DNA of 64,000 bases from Faeciplasma sp045660445 (GTDB taxonomy: Bacteria; Bacillota; Clostridia; Oscillospirales; Ruminococcaceae). Every line of letters begins with the position of its first letter. Position 1 is the stretch's first letter. The notes under the pieces were generated by a model, which did no database searches, was not told where the DNA came from, and saw only the letters and a program-made list of their open reading frames with translations. The stretch lies in assembly GCA_045660445.1 (NCBI GenBank), contig JAZRDR010000012.1, positions 117,102 to 181,101 of the forward strand, written 5' to 3'. The position numbers and the translations under genes are program-made. Shown here piece by piece: positions 26,484 through 35,073 of this stretch.

Positions 26484-26506
26484 TACTAATATATTATATA
26501 TCAGGG

Positions 26507-27010
26507 TTATAAACGCACATTTTTCATATATTTAAGTAGCAGAGCGCCAAGCAACCCGATAAATGCGCCGGAAAGGGTTCCCGTGATGGCAAGTACTATC
26601 ATATAATAGCCGATCTCGGCAGTTTCCATCACAATGATTGCAACGATTATCTGGCCCAAATTGTGCATAACTCCACCGATGATGCTTACACCCATGGTTG
26701 AAAAAATATCAAGTCTCTTAAACAGTGCCATAAGCGATAAGCTTAAAACTGCACCTGCCAAGCTGTAAGCAAACGTAAGGGGTGTTCCGAAAAGCATTGC
26801 AACCGTTACCAATCTTACGGCTGAAACAGCCGCCGCCTCTTTAAGTCCAAACCTGTAAAGAGCAAAAATGATAACTATGTTCGGCAAGCCCATTTTAATG
26901 CCGGGGACCGCTGAATATAACGGAGGGAACATCGACTCGACGTATGATAATATCATAGCAAGCGCGGCCATCAAACTCAAATATGCAATTTTCTTGGTCC
27001 GTGTATTCAT
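26507..27010 (-). CDS. Gx transporter family / heptaprenyl diphosphate synthase component I-like membrane protein
   Basis: The 167-residue protein is almost entirely hydrophobic, with about five membrane segments and the family motifs ESMFPPLYSAVPGIKMGLPN and GGVMHNLGQ. Members are called Hpre_diP_synt_I or Gx transporters and often sit next to NusG-domain-II and ApbE or Rnf genes, as here. The name linked to heptaprenyl diphosphate synthase is historical and the true role is unclear. The ATG at 27010 is chosen because GGAG lies six bases upstream; an upstream TTG overlaps that site. Confidence 0.8.
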   Translation of the reverse strand: MNTRTKKIAYLSLMAALAMILSYVESMFPPLYSAVPGIKMGLPNIVIIFALYRFGLKEAAAVSAVRLVTVAMLFGTPLTFAYSLAGAVLSLSLMALFKRLDIFSTMGVSIIGGVMHNLGQIIVAIIVMETAEIGYYMIVLAITGTLSGAFIGLLGALLLKYMKNVRL

Positions 27011-27040
27011 ATAAATCTCCAATAACGCAGGAATTATGCG

Positions 27041-27412
27041 CTATGATATGATGTCAAGCTCGGTGTCTGTACTGTTATTTTCGATACTTATAACCACTTT
27101 GTTGGGCAAACAAACGATAGTCTCTCCAACTTGTGATATCGGCATATGCTCGCAACAGATAAGATCGGGACAGCTTGCACTTGATATGAAAGCCTTGCCG
27201 CCGTGAATGTTAAGAGTGTTCACTCCGCCATCGGTGACAATATCTGTTGTCAGTTCTTCATTTAATGGATATCTTGCGACAACTTCGCCGTCGATCGAGA
27301 CAACTGCTGTGTCCCCTTCGGTTTTTAACAGGCTAAAGGCAAGAAATCCTGCCGCCGCGATGACGAGCAAAGCGGCGACAAGGATCAAGTCGTTTTTGAA
27401 TTTCTTATTCAT
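27041..27412 (-). CDS. NusG domain II-type exported protein
   Basis: The 123-residue protein has one N-terminal membrane segment followed by a small beta domain with CPDLICCEHMPIS and IVCLPNKVVI, the pattern of the NusG-domain-II family. These proteins are regularly encoded with Rnf and ApbE genes. The three clustered cysteines could bind a metal. The start ATG shares one base with the rnfB stop (TAATG), so it is translated with rnfB. Its biochemical role is unknown. Confidence 0.8.
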   Translation of the reverse strand: MNKKFKNDLILVAALLVIAAAGFLAFSLLKTEGDTAVVSIDGEVVARYPLNEELTTDIVTDGGVNTLNIHGGKAFISSASCPDLICCEHMPISQVGETIVCLPNKVVISIENNSTDTELDIIS

Positions 27413-28227
27413 TATTTTATTAAGTGACATTCTTCGAAGTCAGTTACTTTGATGCAGTTTGTAGGACAAACCTCGGCACATTTACCGCAGGCAATGCACT
27501 TATCATAATCGATGACAGAAAGATTGTCAATAACGGTGATTGCATTTGTGGGGCAGTTAACCTCGCACTTTTTGCATGCAATGCAGGCGTTCTTGCAGTT
27601 CTTTCTTGCAACAGCACCCTTGTCGTTCGAGTTGCACATAACGGCAACCTTTGCATTTCTGGGGATGATGGCAATGATATCCTTGGGACATTCCTTTGCA
27701 CACATTCCACAGCCGATGCAAATTCTCGAGTCAACTCTTGCAATGCCGTCGTCGAAGCAGATAGCATCAACGGGGCAAACTCTTGCACAGTCTCCGCAGC
27801 CTATGCAGCCAAAGCGGCAAGCGTTAGGTCCGCCATAGAACATACTTGCGGCAACGCAGGAATCAATTCCGTCGTATATAGCTTTTTTAGAGGTTGCTTC
27901 GCAGGTGCCGTTACAGCCGACAAAGGCAACAACGGGTTCGCTTGCCTTGACCTCTACTCCCAAAACTTTTGAGAGACTTTCAGCAACAGCAACAGCGCCG
28001 GGAACGCAAAGGTGAGGTTCAGCCTCTCCCAATGCAAGTGCCTTTGCATAGCCGTCACAGCCGGTATATCCGCAAGCACCGCAGTTAGAACCGGGCAAGC
28101 ATTCACGGATGAGTTTTGTTTTTTCTTCTTCCTCGACCTTGAAAACAAGGGATGCAACCACCAAAAGGATGCCTGCAACCAAGCCGACAGCACCGACAAC
28201 GAGAAGGGCAGTTAAAATCTGAGTCAT
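27412..28227 (-). CDS. rnfB: Rnf complex subunit RnfB (iron-sulfur)
   Basis: The 271-residue protein starts with a membrane helix and continues with a four-cysteine cluster (CGACGYTGC region near residue 50) and several 4Fe-4S ferredoxin motifs such as CIGCGDCARVCP, CIGCGMCAKECP, CIACKKCEVNCP and CIACGKCAEVCP. RnfB receives electrons from reduced ferredoxin at the cytoplasmic side of the Rnf complex. The complex passes them to NAD while moving sodium ions or protons outward. It is the last of the six rnf genes in the order C-D-G-E-A-B. Confidence 0.96.
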   Translation of the reverse strand: MTQILTALLVVGAVGLVAGILLVVASLVFKVEEEEKTKLIRECLPGSNCGACGYTGCDGYAKALALGEAEPHLCVPGAVAVAESLSKVLGVEVKASEPVVAFVGCNGTCEATSKKAIYDGIDSCVAASMFYGGPNACRFGCIGCGDCARVCPVDAICFDDGIARVDSRICIGCGMCAKECPKDIIAIIPRNAKVAVMCNSNDKGAVARKNCKNACIACKKCEVNCPTNAITVIDNLSVIDYDKCIACGKCAEVCPTNCIKVTDFEECHLIK

Positions 28228-28242
28228 GATACTTCCCCCTCC

Positions 28243-28842
28243 TTAAGCGAACAGATTATCGACGATTCCCGCAAAGCCAAAGAACGCAAGCGACAGGAAG
28301 GAAGCTGCGATAAGGGTTACGGGAAGGCCACGAAGTGACTTGGGGATGCGTGTTTCATCGATTCTTGAGCGGATTCCCGAGAATAGAACCATTGCAAGCA
28401 AGAAGCCCAAGCCGCAGCCAAGCGAGCTTACTAAAGATTCGATGAAGTTAAAGCCGTCAGTCATGTTGTTGATGGTGACACCCAAAACGGCGCAGTTTGT
28501 TGTGATAAGGGGAAGATATACGCCCAAGCTTTTATGAAGCGCAGGGATGTTTTTCTTCAAGAATATTTCGGTGAACTGAACAAGAGCTGCAATGACCAAG
28601 ATGAAAACGATGGTCTGCATATAGCCAAGGTTCAGCTTATCCAAAACGAATATCTGGATGGGCCATGTAACGGCAGTTGCCATTAACATAACAAACGTTA
28701 CGGCAATGCCCATGCCTGTTGCCTGATTGAGCTTTTTGGATACGCCCAAGAAGGGGCAGATGCCAAGGAACTGGCTTAAAACATAGTTATTTACAAGCAC
28801 CGAGGACATCAAAATAACGATCAATGACTTAATAGTATCCAT
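28243..28842 (-). CDS. rnfA: Rnf complex subunit RnfA
   Basis: The 199-residue membrane protein has six predicted helices and the conserved NYVLSQFLGICPFLGVS and LPLITTNCAVLGV motifs of RnfA/NqrE. RnfA and RnfE are related and together hold an iron-sulfur centre in the membrane. It ends 15 bases before rnfB and follows rnfE by two bases. Confidence 0.96.
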   Translation of the reverse strand: MDTIKSLIVILMSSVLVNNYVLSQFLGICPFLGVSKKLNQATGMGIAVTFVMLMATAVTWPIQIFVLDKLNLGYMQTIVFILVIAALVQFTEIFLKKNIPALHKSLGVYLPLITTNCAVLGVTINNMTDGFNFIESLVSSLGCGLGFLLAMVLFSGIRSRIDETRIPKSLRGLPVTLIAASFLSLAFFGFAGIVDNLFA

Positions 28843-28844
28843 TA

Positions 28845-29567
28845 TCAGTTGCCCTCCTTAACGATATTTTCTACTGCATTGTCGACAGCATTTTCACAAG
28901 CGGTGCAGGACTTGCAAACGCCTGCAGAGGGGCATCCTGCACAGCCAAAGCTCTTCTTCTTAGGATACTGACCTTTGGTTATAAGCGCAACAACTGCGAT
29001 CAAAAGTCCGTATACGAGCATACCGCCGGGAGCCTTTGTAAGATAGCTTATCGAATGATCGACAAGGAAAGGAATCTCGATTCCTGCAAATGTGCCGGCA
29101 CCGAAAACCTCACGAACAATTGCCATTGCCAAAAGTGCAATAGTGAATCCAAGGCCCATACCCACGCCGTCGAGCGCAGACTTGCCGACAGAATTTTTGG
29201 ATGCAAACATTTCAGCTCTGCCCAAGATGATGCAGTTAACTGTGATGAGTGCAAGGTATACGCCCAAAAGCTCATAAAGCTCGGGCAAATATGCGTGCAT
29301 GATCATCTGAACGATAGTTACGAATCCTGCGATGATAACGATATAGCAAGGGATTCTTACTGTTTCGGGGATGACTTTTCTTAAAAGTGAGATTACGATG
29401 TTAGAGCAGATCAATACTGCTGTTGCTGCCAACCCCATTGCCAAAGCACCGATAACGGTGTTGGTTACTGCCAATGTGGGGCAGGTGCCCAAGATGAGCA
29501 CGAAAACAGGGTTTTCAAGGAGCAAGCCCTTGAGCAAGACTGACATATTGCTGTTATTGTTTTTCAT
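28845..29567 (-). CDS. rnfE: Rnf complex subunit RnfE with cysteine-rich tail
   Basis: The 240-residue membrane protein carries the RnfE/NqrD motifs LLLENPVFVLILGTCPTLAV and LALITVNCIILGRAE. A C-terminal cytoplasmic tail of ~35 residues contains CAGCPSAGVCKSCTAC, six cysteines in 16 positions. Tails of this type occur in some clostridial RnfE proteins and might bind metal or an extra iron-sulfur centre. It is three bases from rnfG. Confidence 0.95.
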   Translation of the reverse strand: MKNNNSNMSVLLKGLLLENPVFVLILGTCPTLAVTNTVIGALAMGLAATAVLICSNIVISLLRKVIPETVRIPCYIVIIAGFVTIVQMIMHAYLPELYELLGVYLALITVNCIILGRAEMFASKNSVGKSALDGVGMGLGFTIALLAMAIVREVFGAGTFAGIEIPFLVDHSISYLTKAPGGMLVYGLLIAVVALITKGQYPKKKSFGCAGCPSAGVCKSCTACENAVDNAVENIVKEGN

Positions 29568-29570
29568 GCT

Positions 29571-30743
29571 TTAGGCCACTCCTTCCAATAATTTAATAAC
29601 CTCGAATATCTTGCTGATAGCGGTCTTATAACCGTTTGTTGTATAAGTTGCACCGCTGATAGCATCGATATCCTTATAGTTTGATTCGTCCCTGCCGTTA
29701 AACTGAGTGTAGAACTCGGGTTCGCCGCAAGGAGAGCCGATTCCCTCAGTCTCTGCCTGATAGGTCGTTATGCAGTCGATGATCACGCCGTCTGCAGTTG
29801 CGCTGACCATTATCTGAATGTATTCGCCGGAGGGCTGATACCACTCGTCACCGTTGATGCCAAAGCCTGCAGCCTTAAGCTCGAATACATAGTTTCCGGA
29901 TGCGGTCTTTTTAACGCTGACTATCTGTGAGGGAATGTTTTCATAAGCGGTAAGATCGATCTCGGTAAGCTCAGCGCCAACAGCTTCGATAACTATAGCT
30001 GTCTGAGAAGCAACCACACCTGTGGGATCATCTGAAACAACTGCTCCCGATGCGTCAACACCAACGAAAGCTTCGCCCGATACAAAGACATATCCTGTTC
30101 CGTTGTTTGCAACGTATACAGCATCGATAGAATCAAGCTTTTCTGTGATGAACCACTTGGTGAACTCACCCTCTGCTTCAGGGAGTGCAGTGCTTAAGTT
30201 GTCCAAAAGGATCTCTTCATCTGTTCTTATATCAACAGTTCCGCCGCCCATGATGACTGCGGTGTTAAGAGCGTCCTTAACGCCATCCTTATAAGCCTGA
30301 GTGGTGCGTGTTGCTCCTGCTACGGTGTCCAAACCGTCAATAGTTTCAAGGGTTGCACCGACAGTTGTTTCGCCGTATGTCTTTTCATAGCCCAAGGTCT
30401 CGCTAGAGCCAAGGCAGGTAGCACCGGTTACTGTTCCGCTTGCATCAACACCGATCATTAAGATCATTCCGGTGGAATATCCGTTAACGGTAAGCTTAAC
30501 GACGTATCCGCCGTTTGCTTCGGAATAAACCTCTGTAACAGATGCGGGAAGTGTATAGGTTGAAATATCAACAGGCTGGAAACCTGTGCCGTTTGGCATT
30601 ACAATAAGCAAAGCTTCGTTTGCAGCGGCAGATTCGTTGGCCTTGATGATAGGCTCAGTAATGAAGTTGGTTGCAGCCAATAAAACTGCGACAACGGCAC
30701 AAATCACCGTAAGCGAGAGAACGCTTTTCAAATTGTTTTTCAT
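29571..30743 (-). CDS. rnfG: Rnf complex subunit RnfG, duplicated FMN-binding form
   Basis: At 390 residues this is about twice the usual RnfG length. After one N-terminal membrane helix there are two FMN-binding modules. The first ends in VAGATRTTQAYKDGV (Thr145) and the second in ISGATYTTNGYKTAI (Thr366), both carrying an xGAT motif where ApbE attaches FMN to threonine. The second copy lacks its own membrane helix. The protein could therefore carry two covalent flavins on the outer face. The ATGA-like junction with rnfD (four-base overlap) shows coupled translation. Confidence 0.93.
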   Translation of the reverse strand: MKNNLKSVLSLTVICAVVAVLLAATNFITEPIIKANESAAANEALLIVMPNGTGFQPVDISTYTLPASVTEVYSEANGGYVVKLTVNGYSTGMILMIGVDASGTVTGATCLGSSETLGYEKTYGETTVGATLETIDGLDTVAGATRTTQAYKDGVKDALNTAVIMGGGTVDIRTDEEILLDNLSTALPEAEGEFTKWFITEKLDSIDAVYVANNGTGYVFVSGEAFVGVDASGAVVSDDPTGVVASQTAIVIEAVGAELTEIDLTAYENIPSQIVSVKKTASGNYVFELKAAGFGINGDEWYQPSGEYIQIMVSATADGVIIDCITTYQAETEGIGSPCGEPEFYTQFNGRDESNYKDIDAISGATYTTNGYKTAISKIFEVIKLLEGVA

Positions 30744-31672
30744 GCCTTGTCACCTCCGGTTCCGAATACCTTTCTGGCTGTCCAGATGCCAATATAGGGG
30801 TCAAGAATATTCATGAGCAAAATTGCAAAGGATACACCCTCGGGATAGTTGCCCCAGAAGCGTATCATGCAGGTGATTACGCCTGCGCCCAAGCCGAATA
30901 CGAGCTTGCCTGCAGGAGTTTCGGGAGATGTAACGTAATCGGTTGCCATAAAGATAGCACCGATGAAAAGTCCGCCGGAAAGCATCCACGAAAGTGCGGC
31001 TGTAAGATCTCCACCCTCAACAAGAAGGCTGAAGATGAATACAGTGCCAATAAATGCAACGGGGATATGCCATGTAATAACTCTCTTGATAATGAGGTAT
31101 ACGCCGCCGATGACGAGTGCCAAAACGCAGGTCTCGCCTATCGCGCCGCCGTGGTTACCCAAGAAGAGATCCATGAGTGAAAGTGTTCCACCCTCGCCAA
31201 GAGTTGCCAAAGGTGTTGCAGTCGAAACGGTATCGACTTGAGGGAATGCCGCAGTTGCCATCGAACCGAACGCAACGAGCATAAATACGCGAGCAGCGAT
31301 TGCGGGGTTAACAAGGTTGCAACCCATTCCTCCGAAGAAGCACTTTACAATGATTATTGCAAAGATCGAGCCGATTGCTGCTTGCCAAAGCGGGATGTTT
31401 GCAGGAAGATTTAGCGCCAAAAGCAAGCCTGTTACAACAGCGCTTAAGTCACCGATGGGAGAATCCTCTTTAATGATCTTATAGAAGATAAATTCACTTA
31501 ATACGCAGGTGATGATGCAGGTTGCGATTACCGCAAGCGAGCGGAAGCCGAAGATGATAACGCCCGCAAGGGTTGCAGGCATAAGCGAGATGATTACATC
31601 GAGCATAATGCCTGTAACGGTTTCATTGGTATGAGTATGAGGTGAGGGTGCAATTCTAAGCTTTGATGTCAT
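30740..31672 (-). CDS. rnfD: Rnf complex subunit RnfD
   Basis: The 310-residue integral membrane protein matches RnfD/NqrB, with RIAPSPHTHTNET at the start, GGMGCNLVNPAIAARVF near residue 135 and the flavin-attachment segment STATPLATL near 170. RnfD carries a covalently bound FMN and takes part in ion movement. It overlaps rnfC by one base and rnfG by four. Confidence 0.95.
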   Translation of the reverse strand: MTSKLRIAPSPHTHTNETVTGIMLDVIISLMPATLAGVIIFGFRSLAVIATCIITCVLSEFIFYKIIKEDSPIGDLSAVVTGLLLALNLPANIPLWQAAIGSIFAIIIVKCFFGGMGCNLVNPAIAARVFMLVAFGSMATAAFPQVDTVSTATPLATLGEGGTLSLMDLFLGNHGGAIGETCVLALVIGGVYLIIKRVITWHIPVAFIGTVFIFSLLVEGGDLTAALSWMLSGGLFIGAIFMATDYVTSPETPAGKLVFGLGAGVITCMIRFWGNYPEGVSFAILLMNILDPYIGIWTARKVFGTGGDKA

Positions 31673-32994
31673 TACTTGCTCTCCTCCTTTTTGCTTTGTC
31701 TTGCCTTGGCTTCTTTAATTTCTGCCTTGGCGAGCTTGTTTCTTTGAACCAAGGGACGGTTTGCAGGGCAAACATATGCACAGCATCCGCATTCCATGCA
31801 AACGCTTGCACCGTATTTCTCCATGTTATCTGTGTTCTTTTCTCTTAAAGCTCTTTCGATAGCGGGAGGGTTGATGCCAAAGGGGCAGATGTTTATACAC
31901 TTGCCGCAACGGATGCAAGCTTCGGGATGTCTGAGCACAGAATCCTCATGATTGAATGCCAAAATGGCGTTAGTATTCTTTAAAATGGGAGCCGAGATAT
32001 CGGGCACGGTGATACCCATCATCGGGCCGCCGTACATAACCTTTCCAACCTCGCTCTTAAAGCCGCCGCAGAAGTTGAATACGTCTTCCATCGAGGTGCC
32101 GATGGGAACCAAAACGTTCTTTGGCTGTGTTACTGCACTACCGTCAACAGTCACGCATTTTTCGACCAAGGGCATGCCTGTTTTTGCATACTTACCGATA
32201 TCGGCAAGAGTTGTGCAGTTGCAAACGATGCATCCAATATCGATGGGGAGCTTACCCGCTCTGACTACCTTGCCCGTTGTGTGATAGACAAGCACTTTTT
32301 CGCCGCCCTGAGGATATACCGAGGGCAACACCTTAACAGTTACGCAAGGATCATTCTGAGCGAGTGCCTGCATCGACTTAATAGCTTCGGGCTTGTTAGC
32401 TTCGATACCGATGATGATTTTCTTGATGCCCATATGCTCTTCGAAAAGCTTAAGGGCATATGCCATATCGTCAGCGCGATCGATCATCGTTCTTGCATCA
32501 GAAGTGATATAAGGCTCGCATTCTGCACCGTTGATGATAAGCTCTTCTATTCTTGCAGGGTCAACGTTAAACTTAACGTGTGTGGGGAAGCCTGCGCCAC
32601 CCAAACCAACTATACCGCTTGCGCGGATAGCCTCGATAAGAGAATCCTTATCCGTGATAGTGGGAGGGCACACAGATTCGTCAACCTTCATCTCACCGTC
32701 AGATTCGATGATTATTGCTTTAACCATCGCTCCGTTAGAGAGGAGCGTGTCGTCTATTTTCTTAACTGTTCCCGAAACGCTTGCGTGAATGGGAGCACAA
32801 ACTGCGCCCTCCTGCTCGGCAATAAGAGTTCCGACGCTAACGTGATCGCCTGCCTTAACAACAGGCTTCGCCGGACTTCCGATGTGCATTACTACGGGAA
32901 TTGTCACTGTCGAGGGGGTGTCCAATTTGACAGCAGGCATATCAGCCGTGTTTTTTCTGTGAGGCACCTTGGCACCGTGAAGAGAAAAAGCCAT
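31672..32994 (-). CDS. rnfC: Rnf complex subunit RnfC
   Basis: The 440-residue protein has a lipoyl-like N-terminal domain, the NADH/FMN domain (GLGGAGFPTHVKF near residue 135, INGAECEPYIT near 175) and two C-terminal 4Fe-4S sites in CIRCGKCINICP and CMECGCCAYVCP. RnfC is the peripheral NADH-oxidising or NAD-reducing subunit. It is the first gene of the operon. No consensus promoter stands out in the upstream 100 bases. Confidence 0.96.
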   Translation of the reverse strand: MAFSLHGAKVPHRKNTADMPAVKLDTPSTVTIPVVMHIGSPAKPVVKAGDHVSVGTLIAEQEGAVCAPIHASVSGTVKKIDDTLLSNGAMVKAIIIESDGEMKVDESVCPPTITDKDSLIEAIRASGIVGLGGAGFPTHVKFNVDPARIEELIINGAECEPYITSDARTMIDRADDMAYALKLFEEHMGIKKIIIGIEANKPEAIKSMQALAQNDPCVTVKVLPSVYPQGGEKVLVYHTTGKVVRAGKLPIDIGCIVCNCTTLADIGKYAKTGMPLVEKCVTVDGSAVTQPKNVLVPIGTSMEDVFNFCGGFKSEVGKVMYGGPMMGITVPDISAPILKNTNAILAFNHEDSVLRHPEACIRCGKCINICPFGINPPAIERALREKNTDNMEKYGASVCMECGCCAYVCPANRPLVQRNKLAKAEIKEAKARQSKKEESK

Positions 32995-33431
32995 TTTATG
33001 ACCTACCTTTCATTGATTTATTGTATTCCTTTTGGCTTAGACCAAGATAAAATACGGTTTAATAAAAAATGCTCGAAATAACTGTTTTGAAAGATCTGTC
33101 TATTTCGGGGCATAATATCAACTATATAATAATATATAGCAAACAGGCCCCTATGTCAATAAAATTAACGAAATTTCCTTTATTATGAGATTATTATTTG
33201 TTGATTTTATGACAAGTAAGGCTTGTGCAATTATTATGTGCTAATTTTATGAAAAGAACTCACCTCGCGCAATTGAACTTGCAAAATGCCGTCATATGAT
33301 CAACTTATAAAGTAGTTTTAAAGAAACGATATGAAAAGACGGCTTTTGGTTTGTTTGGCACGATAACAACACCATCTTCAGAATAGTTTATAACGGCCTG
33401 CCGATGTTCTTTGGATAAATTAGAAAAACAA
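32995..33431. other. Rnf upstream region with a decayed open frame
   Basis: The 5' part is the AT-rich rnfC leader. On the minus strand, 33305-33429 is an open frame of about 40 codons with no start, reading through SEDGVVIVPNKPKAVFSYRF, and it looks like the tail of a lost gene. I could not assign a family. Nothing else was recognised in this gap. Confidence 0.3.
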
Positions 33432-33460
33432 AACCCGACTTGATCTGATCAGGTCGGGTT
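33432..33460. terminator. Terminator behind the methionine sulfoxide reductase gene
   Basis: AACCCGAC-x-TGATC and its complement form a 14-bp stem with one mismatch, followed on the minus strand by TTTTGTTTTTC. Confidence 0.85.
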
Positions 33461-33464
33461 ATTT

Positions 33465-33911
33465 TTATATCTGTGTTTCAAGGATCCTAACAAACTCTTC
33501 AAGTCCTTTTTTATCCTCTTCTGAAAATCTTCCGATAAGCGGGCTATCAATATCCAAAACACCGTAAACTTCACCGTTTTTGAATACGGGAACGACTATC
33601 TCGGAATTCGAGGCACTGTCGCAGGCGATGTGCCCTTCAAACTCGTGGACATTATATACAAGCTGCGTTTCGCGTTTTTTTGCCGCTGTTCCGCACACTC
33701 CCCTTCCAAGAGGGATCTCTATACAAGCGGGCTTGCCCTGAAAAGGCCCCAAAACGAGCATATCGTTTTGCATTAAATAAAAACCAGCCCAATTTATATC
33801 CGAAAGTGTGTTATATAAAAGTGCCGAGGCGTTGGCAAGATTTGCGATCTCGTGCGGAACTCCGCCGATAAGGGCCTTAAGCGATTCGTTAAGGTTTTTA
33901 TAGTCAGTCAT
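33465..33911 (-). CDS. msrC: Free methionine-(R)-sulfoxide reductase (GAF domain)
   Basis: The 148-residue single GAF-domain protein has the family signature NWAGFYL, VLGPFQGKPACI, GRGVCGTAA and GHIACDSASNSEIVVP. The three redox cysteines of this family are present at about positions 63, 73 and 97. The enzyme reduces free methionine R-sulfoxide using thioredoxin. The start ATG shares a base with an upstream stop (TAATG) and has a GAGGAAG site. Confidence 0.92.
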   Translation of the reverse strand: MTDYKNLNESLKALIGGVPHEIANLANASALLYNTLSDINWAGFYLMQNDMLVLGPFQGKPACIEIPLGRGVCGTAAKKRETQLVYNVHEFEGHIACDSASNSEIVVPVFKNGEVYGVLDIDSPLIGRFSEEDKKGLEEFVRILETQI

Positions 33912-34024
33912 TACACTTCCTCGCTTTCAAAGGTTTCTTTAACAAATTTTGTGAATTTTGCAAGAGTAAAAGATTCATCAAGATATATCATGCTTTTGAA
34001 GACCAAAGAGATGTTTTTCCATAG
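33911..34024 (-). other. Short open frame preceding msrC, possible gene remnant
   Basis: An open frame of 38 codons ends in LAKFTKFVKETFESEEV and its stop overlaps the msrC start. No ribosome site or family could be assigned. It may be the 3' remnant of a lost gene or a short upstream frame. Confidence 0.25.
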
Positions 34025-34045
34025 TTAAATCCAGCGTTAGCGAAA

Positions 34046-34483
34046 TTAAACTATTACTCCCTTTTGGAGCATAATGTTAGCATACTGTGCCCCCTCGCCG
34101 GTTGCAATGATGCAATAAGCGGTTTTAGCCTCCTCATAAAAAGCAAAGCGTTCGATCTGACCGATAACTTCACTTCCCTTGCCTGTCTCGGCCTTAACGA
34201 TTTTGGCATATTCGTCCCATATGGGAGTGGCAACAGGGTCTCCCTCCATAACAGCCATTAAGTTCATTGGCTTTTCCACATACGAGTCAAGCGGAAAAAC
34301 TTTTAATATAGCTTCGAGCAGTTCGCAGGTTCCGTGACCGTCGCATCTTATAACCTTGCAGTTTTTGCCCATGCTTTCGGCAGGAAAATTGCCGTCGGCA
34401 ATGACGATCCTGTCGCTGTGTCCCATCTCGCACAATACTTTTAAAAGCTCGGGTGATAATATTTTCGGAATTCCAATAAGCAT
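34046..34483 (-). CDS. fucU: L-fucose mutarotase (RbsD/FucU family)
   Basis: The 145-residue protein has the RbsD/FucU family motifs MGHSDRIVIADGNFPAES near residue 25 and EAKTAYCIIATGEGAQYAN at the C-terminus. The length and AES segment fit FucU rather than RbsD. It interconverts the alpha and beta anomers of L-fucose, and because L-fucose is 6-deoxy-L-galactose it may act on both. It is the only other gene in the window that would handle the sugar freed by the two GH29 enzymes, although it lies 20 kb from them. AAGGAG precedes the ATG. Confidence 0.85.
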   Translation of the reverse strand: MLIGIPKILSPELLKVLCEMGHSDRIVIADGNFPAESMGKNCKVIRCDGHGTCELLEAILKVFPLDSYVEKPMNLMAVMEGDPVATPIWDEYAKIVKAETGKGSEVIGQIERFAFYEEAKTAYCIIATGEGAQYANIMLQKGVIV

Positions 34484-34594
34484 TTAAGTGTCTCCTTATT
34501 TTTAAACATCTGGCCGAAGTTTTGGCAAGCACGGCCATCGCCTATAAGTCTTAATGTGCCGTATATAAACCACGACTAAGGATATTATGGATAA

Positions 34595-34624
34595 ATTATA
34601 CCACAACACTTAACAACATAACAA
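34595..34624 (-). promoter_or_regulatory. Promoter of fucU
   Basis: TTGTTA (34619-34624) and a perfect TATAAT (34595-34600) lie 18 bases apart on the minus strand. The leader of ~110 bases shows no known riboswitch. Confidence 0.5.
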
Positions 34625-34757
34625 TAGCAATTTTGCGAATTTTAATGTGCAAATCGGCAGATTATAAAGAAAAGGCTTTTGATCATTGTTTTTAACTGTT
34701 TTCGTGTTATATACCTGCAAGCTTAAAACGTCACTGTGTTTATTCTCATGCCACCTT

Positions 34758-35053
34758 AAATTTGCTAAAATTATCGAAAAGGAGCGTGAAAAACAGATAG
34801 ATATTGCGATTTTGGATATGACTCTTTTAGATACAAGAAACGGCAAGCACAAGGCATTGCCGCAGCAAAACAACAAGGCATAAGATTCGGCAGACCCCAA
34901 AAACCGTTACCCAAAAATTATTGTGACATTATTGACGCTTATGAAAACCACCTGCTAACCTCTCACGAAGCGGCGGCTGAATGCGGAATGAGCGTATCAA
35001 CATTTTACAGAAGGATGCAAACACTTCGCAAAGAAAAAACCTCTTCAGTATAA
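34758..35053 (+). pseudogene. Serine recombinase (resolvase) remnant with deletion and frameshift
   Basis: Reading KIIEKEREKQIDIAILDM then TLLDTRNGK in one frame reproduces the middle of the small serine-recombinase domain. The frame then shifts at about 34853 to GIAAAKQQGIRFGRP, the arm/hinge segment before the DNA-binding helix-turn-helix, and ends with AAAECGMSVSTFYRRMQ and a stop at 35053. About 35 residues between the two parts and the whole N-terminus with the catalytic serine are missing. It is a dead resolvase or invertase, and marks an older mobile-element scar about 5 kb from the present element. Confidence 0.8.
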
Positions 35054-35068
35054 CCGAAGAGGTTTTGC
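35034..35068. terminator. Bidirectional terminator
   Basis: AACCTCTTC and GAAGAGGTT pair around a 9-base loop, with A- and T-runs outside. It overlaps the end of the recombinase remnant and serves the lipoprotein gene on the minus strand. Confidence 0.75.
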
Positions 35069-35073
35069 TGTTT

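Noticed and set aside
33116..33145. AT-rich inverted repeat upstream of rnfC considered as an operator
   Set aside because: The arms match only over seven A/T base pairs, which is expected by chance in such AT-rich sequence.
34686..34883. 65-codon frame considered as an intact small gene
   Set aside because: Its content is the middle of a serine recombinase whose remainder continues in another frame, so it is part of a pseudogene.
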